NCBI GenBank assembly: GCA_933207985.1
Contig: OW240921.1
Location: forward strand, 89,914,986-89,978,985
Length of the DNA stretch: 64,000 nucleotides
Direction of reading: 5' to 3'
Origin: Pelobates cultripes
Taxonomy: Eukaryota; Chordata; Amphibia; Anura; Pelobatidae
Each line of letters starts with the position of its first letter. Positions within the stretch are counted from its first letter, which is position 1. Positions 20,801 through 32,300 of this stretch are shown one piece after another. Made by a program: the position numbers and the translations under genes. Below the pieces are notes generated by a model. The model saw only the letters and a list, made by a program, of their open reading frames with translations. It ran no database searches and was not told the origin of the DNA.

Positions 20801-23800
20801 TCCCTCTCTATTGGCAAATCAGCTTTACAAGAGGGGAGCATCTACATTTTGATGATCTTACTTAGCTTTTGTGAGCTTGAATGGGGTGGGTACAGAAATA
20901 TACTAATCCTCTACAACACCATTTACTCCTTGCCTGTTAAAATGTACTTGCCGTTGAAAGCCTGAAGGGTCCACATCACACTCACCAGGGATACATTTTC
21001 ATTCACCAATGACTCATGGTGAGTGGACATTTTGAGCCCAGATATCTTTAGGAGTTTCTATTAATTTGAATTGCAGAACAGAATTTTGGCTGCTTACTTC
21101 ATTCACATGAAGCCAGTGAGTTAGCGCCCTACCAAAAGAACAACCTAATATCGGTGAGATAAAGAAGATTGACAACAGTACACATGCAGGATGGCCAAAG
21201 TTCAGTGAAAATGAATCCACTTACATTTCTGTAGGTGACAAGTCTTTCAATCACAGGATGGCCTTGAATGGGGATTCTCTTTGCTTTCAAAAGCAAATAA
21301 AAGCTGATATTTGTACAATAACTGGAAATACAAAAATCGGTGGATTAAGTCATGTGCAGATGAAGCAGTAACATGTGGCCAATAAAAGTTTAAAGTGCAC
21401 TTACTTTAAGTAAAGCTGGTATTTTGTCTGGAGATACTTCCTGCCCTATAAAAGAATGACAATCAATAAAAATGCATTGACTTTAGCAACTGAAAAGGAC
21501 GTTAAGGGACAATGTAGGCAGTCAGACCACTTCATCTTATTGAAGTGGTCTGGGTGCAGTGTCCCTATTTTACTTACCTTTACATTGCAGCTCTAAGTCC
21601 GTCCTCAATGGCTGTCTACCAGACAGCCACTGTGGGCGCTTTCGGAATCCAAATGGGCCTCTGGTCCGTTATCGGACGCTGAACGTCTTTACACTCTGCG
21701 TGAGGACCTCCAACGTCAGATTTTTCCCCCATAGGAAAGCATTAAATAATGTTTTCCTATAGGGAAATCTTAATGCGAGCGAGGCCATTGCCACACATAC
21801 GCTTTAGATCTCGCACGCTGGCAGATGTCGGCGGGGGAGGAGCGTAGGCAGAGCCTGACCCAGCGCATAAAGTCTTATGGCAAGTGAATCACTTGTCACC
21901 CGTGTGTGTTTAATCTCACTCTATGAAAATTAAAAGAAAAAATCTCAGGCACCCACTGATACGTGCTTGTGCATGCGCCTTTTTGTGCCCTTCCGTTGCC
22001 CGCACATGCGCCTTACTTGCACATGCGCCTCGTTTTACCGCAGGCATATTGGGCTGTTATTATGGAGGATTTATAAGGTAATTTATTAACTATGGGTTTA
22101 CTTATTCACATTTTCTTCTTATTATTTCTCTTTTATCATTAATTACTTGATATATTAGAGTTTATTTATAGATTTGCCAATAGTATGTGACCACATATCG
22201 TTACTGAGAGGTATGCACACTTTTGTGACCCCCTCTGTTTGTTTTAATATGTGGATTCCATCTATTCCTTGTTTCTATTTATTTTAAATGCCATGTACGG
22301 TTTCCATTTTCCATGTTTTGAAAGAGCTTGTGAACTGAACTAATGAGTCCATTAACTAAATTAGCTTATCATGTGTTATTTATATCACTGTGTGTGTTAC
22401 TGAGTTTTGTAATCTCACATTAATTATGTGTGTTTATAAACGTTTACTTGTTGTTGTGGTGTTAGCTTGATAAAGACCTGGGTACAGGTCGAAACGTTGC
22501 GGATCTATTAAAGCAGCTTTAAACGTATCACAGTGAGTGTCTGAGATTTTTTCTTTTATGTATATTCTATGGGGTATGCTGACCCATACTCAGCACCCTG
22601 TGATTTTTGTGGTTGGGTGCAACCCTCTTCTCTATTTTTGATACTCTATGAAAATTAAGCCTTATTTTATATCATGAATCAGAATTTCATTGTCATGTAT
22701 ATGTATCCCTACATTTAACAAATGTTTAGTTCTACAGCCTGGATTATACATTTAACCCCTTAAGGACCAAACTTCTGGAATAAAAGGGAATCATGACATG
22801 TCAGACATGTCATGTGTCCTTAAGGGGTTAAAGGAACAATATAGTGTCAGGAACACATACATGTATTTCTGACACTATTGTGGTAAAATGACTGTTTTTA
22901 TCTCCGTGATTGAGATAATCAAATTTGACAATGTCAGCTAATCCAATGCTTTCCCATAGGAATAACTGAATCAATGTATCTTTATGGGGATTTTTTAGCA
23001 AATGGCCAGCATGACTGATACAGAGAGAGTGATACATAGATGTGTAGTCATGTCACACAGCCAGAAATTAACATTGGGGAAATATACTAGTGACATACAA
23101 TTTTCTTTAGTAGCGGTCCCCTCTACTGAGATTTAATCTTCGGAATTTAGACTGGAAACAGATTCTTATCTTGTAGATACATTCTGCACATCACAGATTA
23201 TACAATAACCTATATGAACTAACCTTTTTTGGAATGCTTCCTTCCTTCACCATCTGTACAAGTGGGTCCAGATCATCTGTCACTTCTGTTAACTATCCAA
23301 TACAATCAAATTGTTAAAACGGGTATTTAAAAAAGAAAATGTGATACATTTAAAGAGCCAAATGAAGAGTGAGCTGTTAAATCCCATTTCCTTGCTACTT
23401 GTGCCATCGATCAGGTTTTAGCATCTCAGGACAGTAATTTGTAAAAAGGTACTGTGGCAGCTAGCTGAGCTTAAAATAAACTAGAACGACTTAACTTAGG
23501 ACTCACTTAAAAGGCTTGCCTTGATGTAACAGTGCCGCTTTAAAGAGCATAGCTGGCAATAAATGATCAGCTGCCTCACCACCCCCAAATAATGCCTCCC
23601 ACAAGACCTTACAACCCTAACACAGTGTATAGAATCACAGTTTGGTTCACAGAATACATAAAAACACTTTTAGCATTATTGCACATTTGAACAACCTGTA
23701 GAATTTTGCAAATGCAGGTACAAGAAAAAAAATAATTCATAGTTAGTTTAATGGGTTTTTCCCTTTTCAAGTTCACCTTTGACTTTAAATCTTGGATCAG

Positions 23801-26800
23801 TTCCATTAATTCAGGTGATTCTTTCTTCAGCAACTTTCTTTTCTCTTTTTCAGACATTTTGTCCAAATCTTTAACAATCTTCTCCTCTGATGGCTTCTCC
23901 TCCGAAGGTTTTTCTCCAAATTCCTAATTAATAGTAAGCAGGATTTATTTTTCCATTAAAAAGAGTTTCAAAACCCCAAGAATTTGCTTAAACTATATAC
24001 CGATCACAAGTGCATAACTTTATCCATTTAAAAAATAAGAACTTCACCTTTTGAGAAACATACTGGGTAAACAATAGAGGAGCCCAAAGCTTATGGGAAA
24101 CACACTGGGTAAACACTGGAGGAGCCCAAAGCTTATGGGAAACACACTGGGTAAACACTGGAGGAGCCCAAAGCTTATGGGAAACACACTGGGTAAACAC
24201 TGGAGGAGCCCAAAGCTTATGGGAAACACACTGGGTAAACACTGGAGGAGCCCAAAGCTTATGGGAAACACACTGGGTAAACACTGGGTAACACTGGACT
24301 GGAGGAGCCCAAAGCTTATGGGAAACATACTGGGTAAACACTGGAGGAGCCCAAAGCTTATGGGAAACACACTGGGTAAACACTGGAGGAGCCCAAAGCT
24401 TATGGGAAACACACTGGGTAAACACTGGAGGAGCCCAAAGCTTATGGGAAACACACTGGGTAAACACTGGAGGAGCCCAAAGCTGGCCATTGCAGCTGGT
24501 CAGTCTTTGATTCCTGACATTATATGTCTTTAGTGTCATTCAAAGGATAAACATTTCAACCTAACACAGTTAAAGGTAACCTTTCAAAATTCCCCATTTA
24601 GTACATAATACAAAGGCAGCAGTTCATATTTGCAGGGAGATGTACATCCTATGCCCTTCTCATAAATCTCCTCAATTGCACTTGTAAACCAACAAAATAA
24701 AAATCAAGGCGGCTTTGAAACACTCTCTTTCAGGCAGATCCCAAAGACTTGGCTCACATGGACATCATTCCTTAATCTTCAATGTGCGTACCCACACTTT
24801 TCACTTTACCCACTGAGTGTTCTCTAAGAACATTGGAATACAAGCACTGAGATTCATGGAAGACATGAATGAAATCCATAGACCATAATTACCTGAATGA
24901 AATCCAGGCCATAATCTTCCTCATTCAGAGCTTTAGCCAATCTCCTTTGTACGTTTTGAGCCTCCTCCTCTTCCTCTTCAGCCTCGGCATCAAGTTCTTC
25001 TTTGGTTTTTTTCACTTCTGTAGAAGCAATTTACAGCATTGAGTTAAAATAAGACATATGTATCATGAAGTGATGGATGTGAAAAACAGCTGTACTGAAA
25101 AAAAATGAAAATGTTTAAGGCATACTTTTCTTTCTGCTCTCTGTGTAGTCTGTGTCGTAGTAGATTTTCTTCTTCTGACCCCAAGCCAACTCGTTTGGAA
25201 GACCTGCAAAGGACAATAACAAAGCACAATCACAACCTTAACTAGGAACAATAAAAATCTGTGAACATCTAGACCTTAATTACCAAAAACAACAAAGAAA
25301 AGACAACAAAACAGCAAAATAATAAATCTTTCAGTGCCCAAAGACTATGTATTAAGTAGGAATATACAGTTGATTCCTAACTGTGCGGTTGAACCAAAGG
25401 TACCAATTGTCAAATAAGCAAGAGTTTGTCATTGAGATCAGTGCAAGATGCTCATTGTTTTGTTTTTAAAACATCATTCCACATACTAAACCAATCCATA
25501 CTACACTCACTTTACTGTACGTGTGGAAGGCCAATGAAGCCTACAATGTGATCAACAAAAGAGGTTTAAACTCTGTATGTTAAACACATCATGGTGTTTG
25601 CAGTACCTCCTTTAGCAAAAATTGTCATGTGCTTAGTGATAGATCAGTGACAAACATGACAATGTTCATGAGACCCAGGTATCTGGAATGTGGAATTCAT
25701 TGAATTATTCCCTAAACTGGAATATTGGCAAACAGTTTCCACATTAGCAAAATTGTCCTGTTCATTTCCCCTGCCAGTTCTTTACAATTTCTGTTTAACG
25801 AGTAAAGGCCCTTTTGTACATGTGAAGTTGTTATATATTTTATATCATATAGTAAATTATAGACCCACATTTTGTTACTACCTAGCGCCAGCTACTAAAC
25901 TGTTCAACCAATACGTGGTATTGTTATAATGAATCATTATCTGATTACTGAAAATACAGAAAAAAAATTAAAAAAAAATTGGACAAACCATCATTGTGAC
26001 GCTCTTCCATGTCACTTGCCATAGAACTATGATCATCGACTTCATCTTCCTCTTCCTCATCCTCGTCATCATCTTCAATGTCAAGAGGCATTACTTCATC
26101 CTAGATACATTTCATCAATTTTACAAAAACATTGTGTCCAATAGCAAGTCCATTAAAAATAAATACATCAATGAATCAAGATCATATTACAAATGAATCA
26201 GATCGGCACATAGAAATAGTTAGCTACCTTTACCAAAATAGAAGACTTAATTTTAACCTAATATGCATATGATGGTACACTTAAGCTGGCCTGATAAACA
26301 CTGGAAATGGTTATGTTAATGCAAGGAAAGTAAGGAGCACAAAATGTTAAAGTATTGTAACAGATCTTAATAATGTAATGTTACTGGGAATATTGGCTAA
26401 CCCAACTTTGTGCAAGGTACGGTTCCTTATTGCTTTACCTATGTAAACAACATGGAATTTCTTACTGGGAGTGGTGTGGGGGGGCGTCAAGTAAGAGGGG
26501 AAAATAATCCAAAACTAACTCTGCAGCATTTCTGTGTAGAGGGCAAAGTCACTGTTTATGCATTCCTTTCAGGGTGTTGTGTCCAATCTTACTGTGATGG
26601 AATTTCAACATGGTTCAAAATTTAGTAGGCCTGAAATCTCCATGTGGCATATACAAGTACAGGTGTTTGTTGTATCTGTTAGTTAGTTACATGTAGCTAA
26701 GATACTGTCATCAATGTACTGAGCATGTGCATTAACTGTAGTCACATTCCTTTGTCCTTAAAAGGAGTCATACGGTCTGCCCATATTAGGTGATCCTGAA

Positions 26801-29800
26801 TATCCTGTTCACGGATTGCTCTAAGGGTATGTGTGAGTGGAGCTATGAATGGGAGGAGTTATTGTTAATAAATAGCCTGTGAAAACTATGCTCTGGGCTC
26901 AGACCTTTTGAACACAAGTTCAGTGTGAGACCCGATCGGTGTGTAAATAAAAGACCTGTTACTTCCTGAAGACTTGTGTCCATATCTCTATGTGTGGCTT
27001 CTGCGGTTTGTTCCTGTTATTCCTCCGGTAACATTACTACAATGTATCCATTAAAAAAACTAAAACACCTGAGATTAAAAATAGAATAACCCGCAGCTAA
27101 TGTTTAGTTAGCTATAGCACAAAAATCTCAATTGGGACAGTTATATTTTATGCACCAAGTATATTCTTTGCACTCATTACAATCTGACCAATAAAAGTCG
27201 TGTGCAAGCATTGGAAGTCCTATACAGTCATAATGTAACTATAATAGTGGACAAAAGGATAAAAAAGGTTCAGCGCTAATATACCTAACTAAAAGATATA
27301 TATATATAAAAATCAAAAAAATGGAAGTAGGCGACACACCTTAAAACATAAGGCTCCCTCTAAGCCTTATAAACAACAGAGATTAGTCATGACACCCCCC
27401 CCCCCCGTTTGACTCCACTAAAATAGTGGAACAGATTATTTATGATGTTATGACAGCTTAAAACATCACTATTGCTTAAAAGGAACACTCCAAGCACCAT
27501 GACCACTACACCGTGTCTTGGCGTCCACCATATAAATAGTCAAACTATTTGCAAACGGTGCAAGAACATCTGGCTCTCAATGGAGGAGGTGACCCATGCT
27601 TGGCAGACGCTAAGTAAGTTGTCAAGGCATTAGCAAACAGTTTAAATATAAAGGCACTCCTGGCACCATAACCAATACATACAATAATAGTGATTATGAT
27701 GCCTGGAGTTAATTTGTAGGTCAGAAAGAATGTACAATGGTATCAATGTAATTATATTTAAATTGTCTTTGCAAGCTATTAGAATTAGTAATTCTCTTTA
27801 ACACTAAAGTTTTTGAGGCAAATACTCTCACTTCTATGGTTATTTTCTGTTGTTGAATAAATAAAAAACTTACATTTTATTTTACTAACCTCACTGTCCA
27901 CTGGTTCTTCATCACTGTCCAAGTCCACTCCTTGTTTCATGAGACTCTGAAGAAACAAATATGGCTTGTCAGAAAGGATACAGAAAAGGTTATGGGAGAA
28001 TACAAACATGTCTTTTATTTATTTTTGATCCTGGCAAATTATAAAGAATTGTATTAGCTCTGCTTAACATGAAGACGGTAAAGTATAGACAAATAATTGG
28101 TGCCTCTACTTACTTTGAACTTTTCCTCGTGGTATTTATCAACCTCATCGTTATAATAATCTGATGAGATCTAGAAAGGATAAAACAAAAATATTTTTGG
28201 AAACATTCCAAATAGCACAGCAATTCTGCTGTTTAAAGAACTTTTTATACATCCGCAAAAATGTGGTACATTCACCACAATAACAATAGAACTATTGCCT
28301 GTTTGTTAAAGCATGGATCATAGGAATTGCCAAGGTAACTAAGTTTAAGGCCAAAACAGAAACACAATGTTACGCCTGCTTAGTTCTTATAGCACAGAGT
28401 GTTTACTTTTAGAAGTTATAACCTCCTGCTTGATTAATTTAACTTAAATCAAACAAAGGAATATGTAGCAGGTTCCAGCAGCCAATTAATTATGCACTAA
28501 ATAAAATTCTACATTGTGCAGGATCCTTTCAACACCAAGGATGAAGATGTGTGAGAAGATGCCAGTAACCCAGATTTTCCCAAGTGAGTAGCTCATTTAG
28601 TAGACAGTTGGTTGTAAGAGTAGGACCTGCCAAAGATGGGGTACATTGACGTTGTGGCAGGCTTATGCAATGTATGATCATATAATGTAACGAAACCCCC
28701 ATTATTTTTTGCCTAGATTTTAATAAAACTAGCAAAATCTGTCAGCACCAAAGTAGCTGTTTAGTATATAAGGTAGTGTGCGGGATTTCCATTTTTACAG
28801 TAATCCAGAGCCGTCACTAACCACACTGCCCATAAAACAAAGTAATCCCTATACTGTCTTATGATAGCTTTTGATTGCATTCGAATTTCAATGCAGTCAA
28901 AATTACTATTGCATAAAGATTTTGTCAGGTAACACTCAAAAGTGATATCGATATGAAAGAGCTGTTTTAATGAAACCTTGTAGAATTAGAAATAGAAACA
29001 TGCATTGCTAACGCAATAAAAAAGGGAAAATTAGAATGTTTACTTCTTTTTTAGCCCTTGCACTGTCATTGTTCATTGTGCTGTCATGCCTCCCTGGGTG
29101 AGATCATCAGTCTGGATGGTCTTTGCCAATTCACCATAGGGGAGCATTGGGAAGGTAGTGCGCATGCACAGCAAATTTCCAAGCTGCGCCAAATCAAAAG
29201 CTCTGTATGAGAATTTGATTCAACAACTGTGTCTACCATGGTTTTTGCAGCTGAAGCACCACTCAGGAAGACAGCCACTAGAGGTGTGTTTAACCCTGCA
29301 ATAAAAACATTGCAGTTTTACATTGCAGCAAGTGGTCTGAGTACCTTTAGTGTCAGTTTAGGTTTTCACATTAATTGTGTAATTCGTAAGTGTAACCGCA
29401 GTTTAGTATAACGCTTAGCATTAATCATTCATGTGTTAATGTAACCCAACTCAAGTAAATGACTGCTGTCCATTAATTTTGAGATATAAGGTTAGCACAA
29501 TGGATACCCTGGCAAAATATGCTTTTGAAACTTACATCTTTTGTGGAAGGGACATTTGCCTTCGATATGGACTCATCATATACGTCTTCATCTACTACAG
29601 GTTTCTGGTATTTATGGCCCCTGCAAAAATAAAAATATAGTAAGACATATTAACAAAATTAAATATTACTAAGAAAAACATGTATTTAAACTGTCTGACC
29701 GAAAACATTTCAAGAGGTTAAGACAATGTGGCTGCTAACATACAGATCACTCCCCAGTCTGTAGATCTGCTCATAGTCGCTTTACCAAACGGGCACCAAG

Positions 29801-32173
29801 ACGGGAGCATCCACCTTAATCTGATTTGTATAATTAATCCTCTTCATATTTTAAAGAGGCATTCTAAGCACCATCAGAGCCCAACACTCCCAGCCAATAT
29901 TTGCTCTACAGGATCGACCCGACGCACTCTTGATAATGCGCAATACATTAATGTAATTTCCACATTATAAGTGGCAGCAGAGGGAAGAGCAATCAATGGC
30001 AGCTCGTAAAAGAGTGTTGTTTTATTTGTCAGGCAATAGAACCCATAGCACCATAACCACTAAAGTGAGCATAACTGCGCAGAGCACATAATATTAGAGA
30101 AAATTACCACCTAAACTTTTACTAAAATGAACTTAAAGTGGCATTGGCTCCCATGAGCATTTTTTATAGATAACATCTTTATGAAATGCTCATGAAGACT
30201 GAAATTCCAAACCAGTCGAAAAATATTATACATATCAACAAAGAACCAGTCGTGAGGTATGGAAAGAGATCACTGTGACATTGTTTATAAATATGGTAAT
30301 TACTAAAAAGCATACAATCCACCAAATGTGGAGCAACTTGAAATCCTAACACCCTTCATGAACTTTAAAAGGCTAAAAAACAATTACAAAACATATAATG
30401 TAGATTGTAGAACACAGCAAACTATCACATGCACATATCGCACTTGCAAAGAGCACTAAACAGCGCTAATCAGGCACAACAATCACTGGGACTCCTCTCT
30501 CGTAAACCTTTAGTTAGAATGCTTTCCACACGTTGGATCTTGGTCCAAACTACCAGAGGACTTTCACAAGTGTGATGGGCTGAGGCTGGGATCTGAATCT
30601 TCAATGCCAGATAGTGTGTGACAGAAGGAAGGTACGAACAGCTTCTACTCTGACAGATTTAATTATTATTAATGTATTATTTATATAGTGCCATCAGATT
30701 CTGTAGCGCTGTACAACCTCTCTAATAACAAAAATATGACCAAATGACGTGGGGTACAGAAAATATGGCTGCCGCTTATCCCTTATGATCAACTCAAAAG
30801 TTGTGCCTGTGCCTTGTGTTTATGGACGGATCCATATCACCGGCAAAACATTCATCTCTATGGAGCTCTTTTTAAGTGCACTATGTGTTTGCTATATGTT
30901 GCTGTGTCATGAAATCTACACTATATGTTTTTTAGCCTGTTAAAGTTGACAAAGAGTGTTACAATTTCAAGTTGCTACTCATTTGGGAGATCGTATTTTT
31001 CACTACTTATTGGTAAGTGTTTTTAGTATTTACCATATCTATGTACATTTTAACAGTGAACTCACCACTGGTTGTTTGTTGATATCTGTGTGCTATACAG
31101 AGTAAGCCTAAGGTGAAGACATAGGTGTTTGAGAATTATATACCACTCAAAATTGTGTTTCCTAAAATATATAAGACAAATGTAGGGACCACTTTATGTA
31201 TTTTACTATGCTTGACAGAAAGAAGAAGCTATCACTGTGTCAAAAAGGCTCTCACTATAAAGGATCTCATGGTCTTGAGATATCCTCCATAGACATTAGT
31301 GTTTTACTCTCATGCATGAACAAAAGTAACATATGGACATTGGCTCCTGACAAATGAATTACCAGTAGCTGAAGAGAACTTTGTGGAAGAAGATGGCACA
31401 AGGGAGAGGTTAAGGTAAATAAAATAAACTACCTTCCTCTGCACCACCACACTGCAAGCAGAGTAGTTACCATCTGGGGTCTTTCCAAAATATGCAAAAG
31501 ACCCCAGAATGTGACAGAACCGCATTATAAATTAGAAAAACAAAATACACATTTGAGCTCTAGTGATAACCAGATGTACAGTTGCCAGATGTAGTATTTG
31601 TTTTCTCAGAAAAATAACAAGCGAACCAGCCACGAGAGGAGGAGTTAACCCTTGCAGGTAATGCACCCCTCGCCACACCTTCCCTGGTTAATGCATGACT
31701 GACACAGCCTGCACGAAAAAAAAAAAAATGGTTTCATTTTCAAACACGTTAACTTTCTTTGTAAGTTTGTCTTGTGCTCTATAAATTAAACTTGCTAGTA
31801 ACAAAGCAAGCGACAGGAAATTCTAGCTGAAACATAATTTTCAGTAAAGGAAGTGTAAACATTAGATCTCACTTTACAGGAAGTGTTAAAGAAAGGCTGT
31901 GTAAGTCACAAACAGGGATGTGTGAATAGCACTGTATAAACAAAGGGATTTAACTCCTAAATGGCAGAGGATTGAGCAGTGAGGCTGCAGGGGCATGTTC
32001 TATACACCAAAACTGCTTCATTAAGATAAAGTTGTTCAGGTGACTATAGTGTCCCTTTAATGGTTTACCCCCTTACTGTTTAAATTAAACCGTGCCCTCA
32101 GATTATTTCAGTATAATACAATACAATCTGTCCTATCAAACTGGCTCTTAAATCACCTGCGAACTCTCCCCAT
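17831..32173 (-). CDS. UTP3: UTP3 / SAS10, small-subunit processome component (complete, 16 exons)
   Basis: Exons from the start: 32157-32173, 29536-29620, 28114-28170, 27890-27946, 25989-26100, 25126-25203, 24893-25017, 23777-23923, 23224-23292, 21405-21445, 21225-21321, 20516-20665, 19765-19886, 19227-19284, 18557-18664, 17831-17920. All junctions are GT-AG and all phases agree; the total is 1413 nt, 470 residues (human 479). UTP3/Sas10 acts in the nucleolus in 18S rRNA processing. It starts MGRVRRGHKYQKP, then has acidic stretches (about 75-100 and 140-155), LAWGQKKKIYYDTDY (near 112), the Sas10/C1D core (about 200-295: KESPELMELIQDLKSK to HPVIERLVTYRN) and the basic Sas10 C-terminus (about 393-470: NAKRAITYQIAKNKGLTPKR, ending GVKKSVKLK). 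The gene converges on PPCS and diverges from the coiled-coil gene at its right. Confidence 0.96.
18557..18664 (-). CDS. UTP3: UTP3 exon 15 (basic C-terminal domain)
   Basis: 36 codons, IAKNKGLTPKRKKIDRNP through RRAKIRRKGQ, almost identical to the mammalian protein. Very basic, consistent with nucleolar targeting and RNA contact. The donor is GTATGT. Confidence 0.96.
19379..19650. mobile_element. T2-like MITE, one end clear
   Basis: TTAAAGGAACATGGAGCACC at the left; the right end is decayed. It lies in a UTP3 intron. Confidence 0.5.
21502..21917. mobile_element. T2-like MITE, truncated
   Basis: TTAAGGGACAATGTAGGC, then the family hairpin around GACCACTTCATCTTATTGAA. The far terminus is missing; a retroposed insertion lies next to it. 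UTP3 intron. Confidence 0.6.
21918..22658. mobile_element. Retroposed element with 16-bp target duplication and hammerhead-like motif
   Basis: ACTCTATGAAAATTAA occurs at 21918-21933 and again at 22643-22658, bracketing a 709-bp insert. The insert begins AAGAAAAAATCTCAGG and carries the near-complement CTGAGATTTTTTCTTTT near 22541. At about 22469-22503 it has TTGATAAAGACCTGG, TACAGGT and CGAAACGTTG: a DTGATRA-like box, a 5-bp stem and GAAAC, the layout of a hammerhead core. Penelope-like retroelements with such ribozymes are known from amphibians. Family assignment is inference. UTP3 intron. Confidence 0.6.
22752..22831. mobile_element. 80-bp palindromic TTAA MITE (copy 2)
   Basis: It begins TTAACCCCTTAAGGACC and ends GTCCTTAAGGGGTTAA. 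Its right TTAA is also the first TTAA of a T2-like element (TTAAAGGAACAATATAGTG) running to about 23040. Confidence 0.85.
23777..23923 (-). CDS. UTP3: UTP3 exon 8 (start of Sas10/C1D core)
   Basis: 49 codons in phase 0. The glutamate/lysine-rich lead is followed by KESPELMELIQDLKSK, the most recognisable segment of the Sas10/Utp3 family. The donor is GTGAAC. Confidence 0.95.
24056..24483. repeat. 42-bp minisatellite, about 10 copies
   Basis: The unit contains GGGAAACACACTGGGTAAAC, then ACTGGAGGAGCCCAAAGCTT and AT. One copy near 24280-24305 has an extra internal duplication. As 42 is a multiple of 3, both strands stay open as 14-residue repeats. It sits in the intron between UTP3 exons 7 and 8, so these frames are intronic and not credited as genes. 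Confidence 0.95.
26671..27048 (+). mobile_element. Solo LTR-like remnant (endogenous retroelement)
   Basis: A 366-bp body starting TGTTAGTTAG lies between direct repeats TGTATC (26671-26676 and 27043-27048). It carries a polyadenylation signal AATAAA (26946-26951) followed by a short U5-like stretch, and a TATA-like GTTAATAAATAG upstream. No internal retroviral genes are present. The right end does not show a clean CA, so the exact borders are uncertain. UTP3 intron. Confidence 0.5.
27478..27780. mobile_element. T2-like MITE fragments
   Basis: TTAAAAGGAACACTCCAAGC at the left, then a second related unit beginning TAAAGGCACTCCTGGCACC near 27651. The right termini are decayed. Confidence 0.45.
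29040..29360. mobile_element. Degraded T2-like MITE
   Basis: It has the family interior (GACAGCCACTAGAGG, AACCCTGCAATAA, AAGTGGTCTGAGTACC) but no intact TTAAAGG ends. UTP3 intron 2 region is immediately right. Confidence 0.45.
31645..32060. mobile_element. T2-like MITE, family C (uninterrupted copy)
   Basis: It ends GACTATAGTGTCCCTTTAA. Its interior runs CACAGCCTGCA, an A-run, TGGTTTCATTTTC, then TTAACTTTC, unbroken at the position where the 39666-41697 copy is interrupted. UTP3 intron 1, close to the promoter. Confidence 0.65.
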
Positions 32174-32300
32174 GCTGTTCGCTCATGTAGATCCTGCAGA
32201 CATGTGCACGCAACTTCCTGTCCGCCTCGAATATCTTGCCGCTGGAAACCTCGGCCGTCTTCTGTGTTCCGACTAAACCTCCGACCCTGCACACCTCATC
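32157..32300 (-). CDS. UTP3: UTP3 exon 1: 5' UTR with uORFs and first 17 coding bases
   Basis: The coding part is 32157-32173 (ATGGGGAGAGTTCGCAG before donor GTGATT). Just upstream on the transcript, ATGTCTGCAGGATCTACATGA is a 6-codon uORF whose stop overlaps a second upstream ATG. That second ATG lies 13 nt before, and out of frame with, the main start. The 5' limit is a guess. Confidence 0.75.

Noticed and set aside
24056..24483. CRISPR-like array
   Set aside because: Units are directly adjacent without unique spacers; it is a eukaryotic minisatellite in an intron.
23988..24539. Long open frames on both strands with 14-residue repeats
   Set aside because: Produced by a 42-bp tandem repeat inside a UTP3 intron.
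17831..32173. Search by eye for box C/D snoRNAs in UTP3 introns
   Set aside because: No sense-strand pair of TGATGA and CTGA boxes with flanking complementarity was found; TGATGA occurrences seen (for example near 19940 and 20855) lie on the wrong strand.
32098..32292. 64-codon minus-strand open frame at the UTP3 5' end
   Set aside because: It overlaps the UTP3 leader out of frame; the real product starts at the ATG complementary to 32171-32173, which splices in phase to the next exon.
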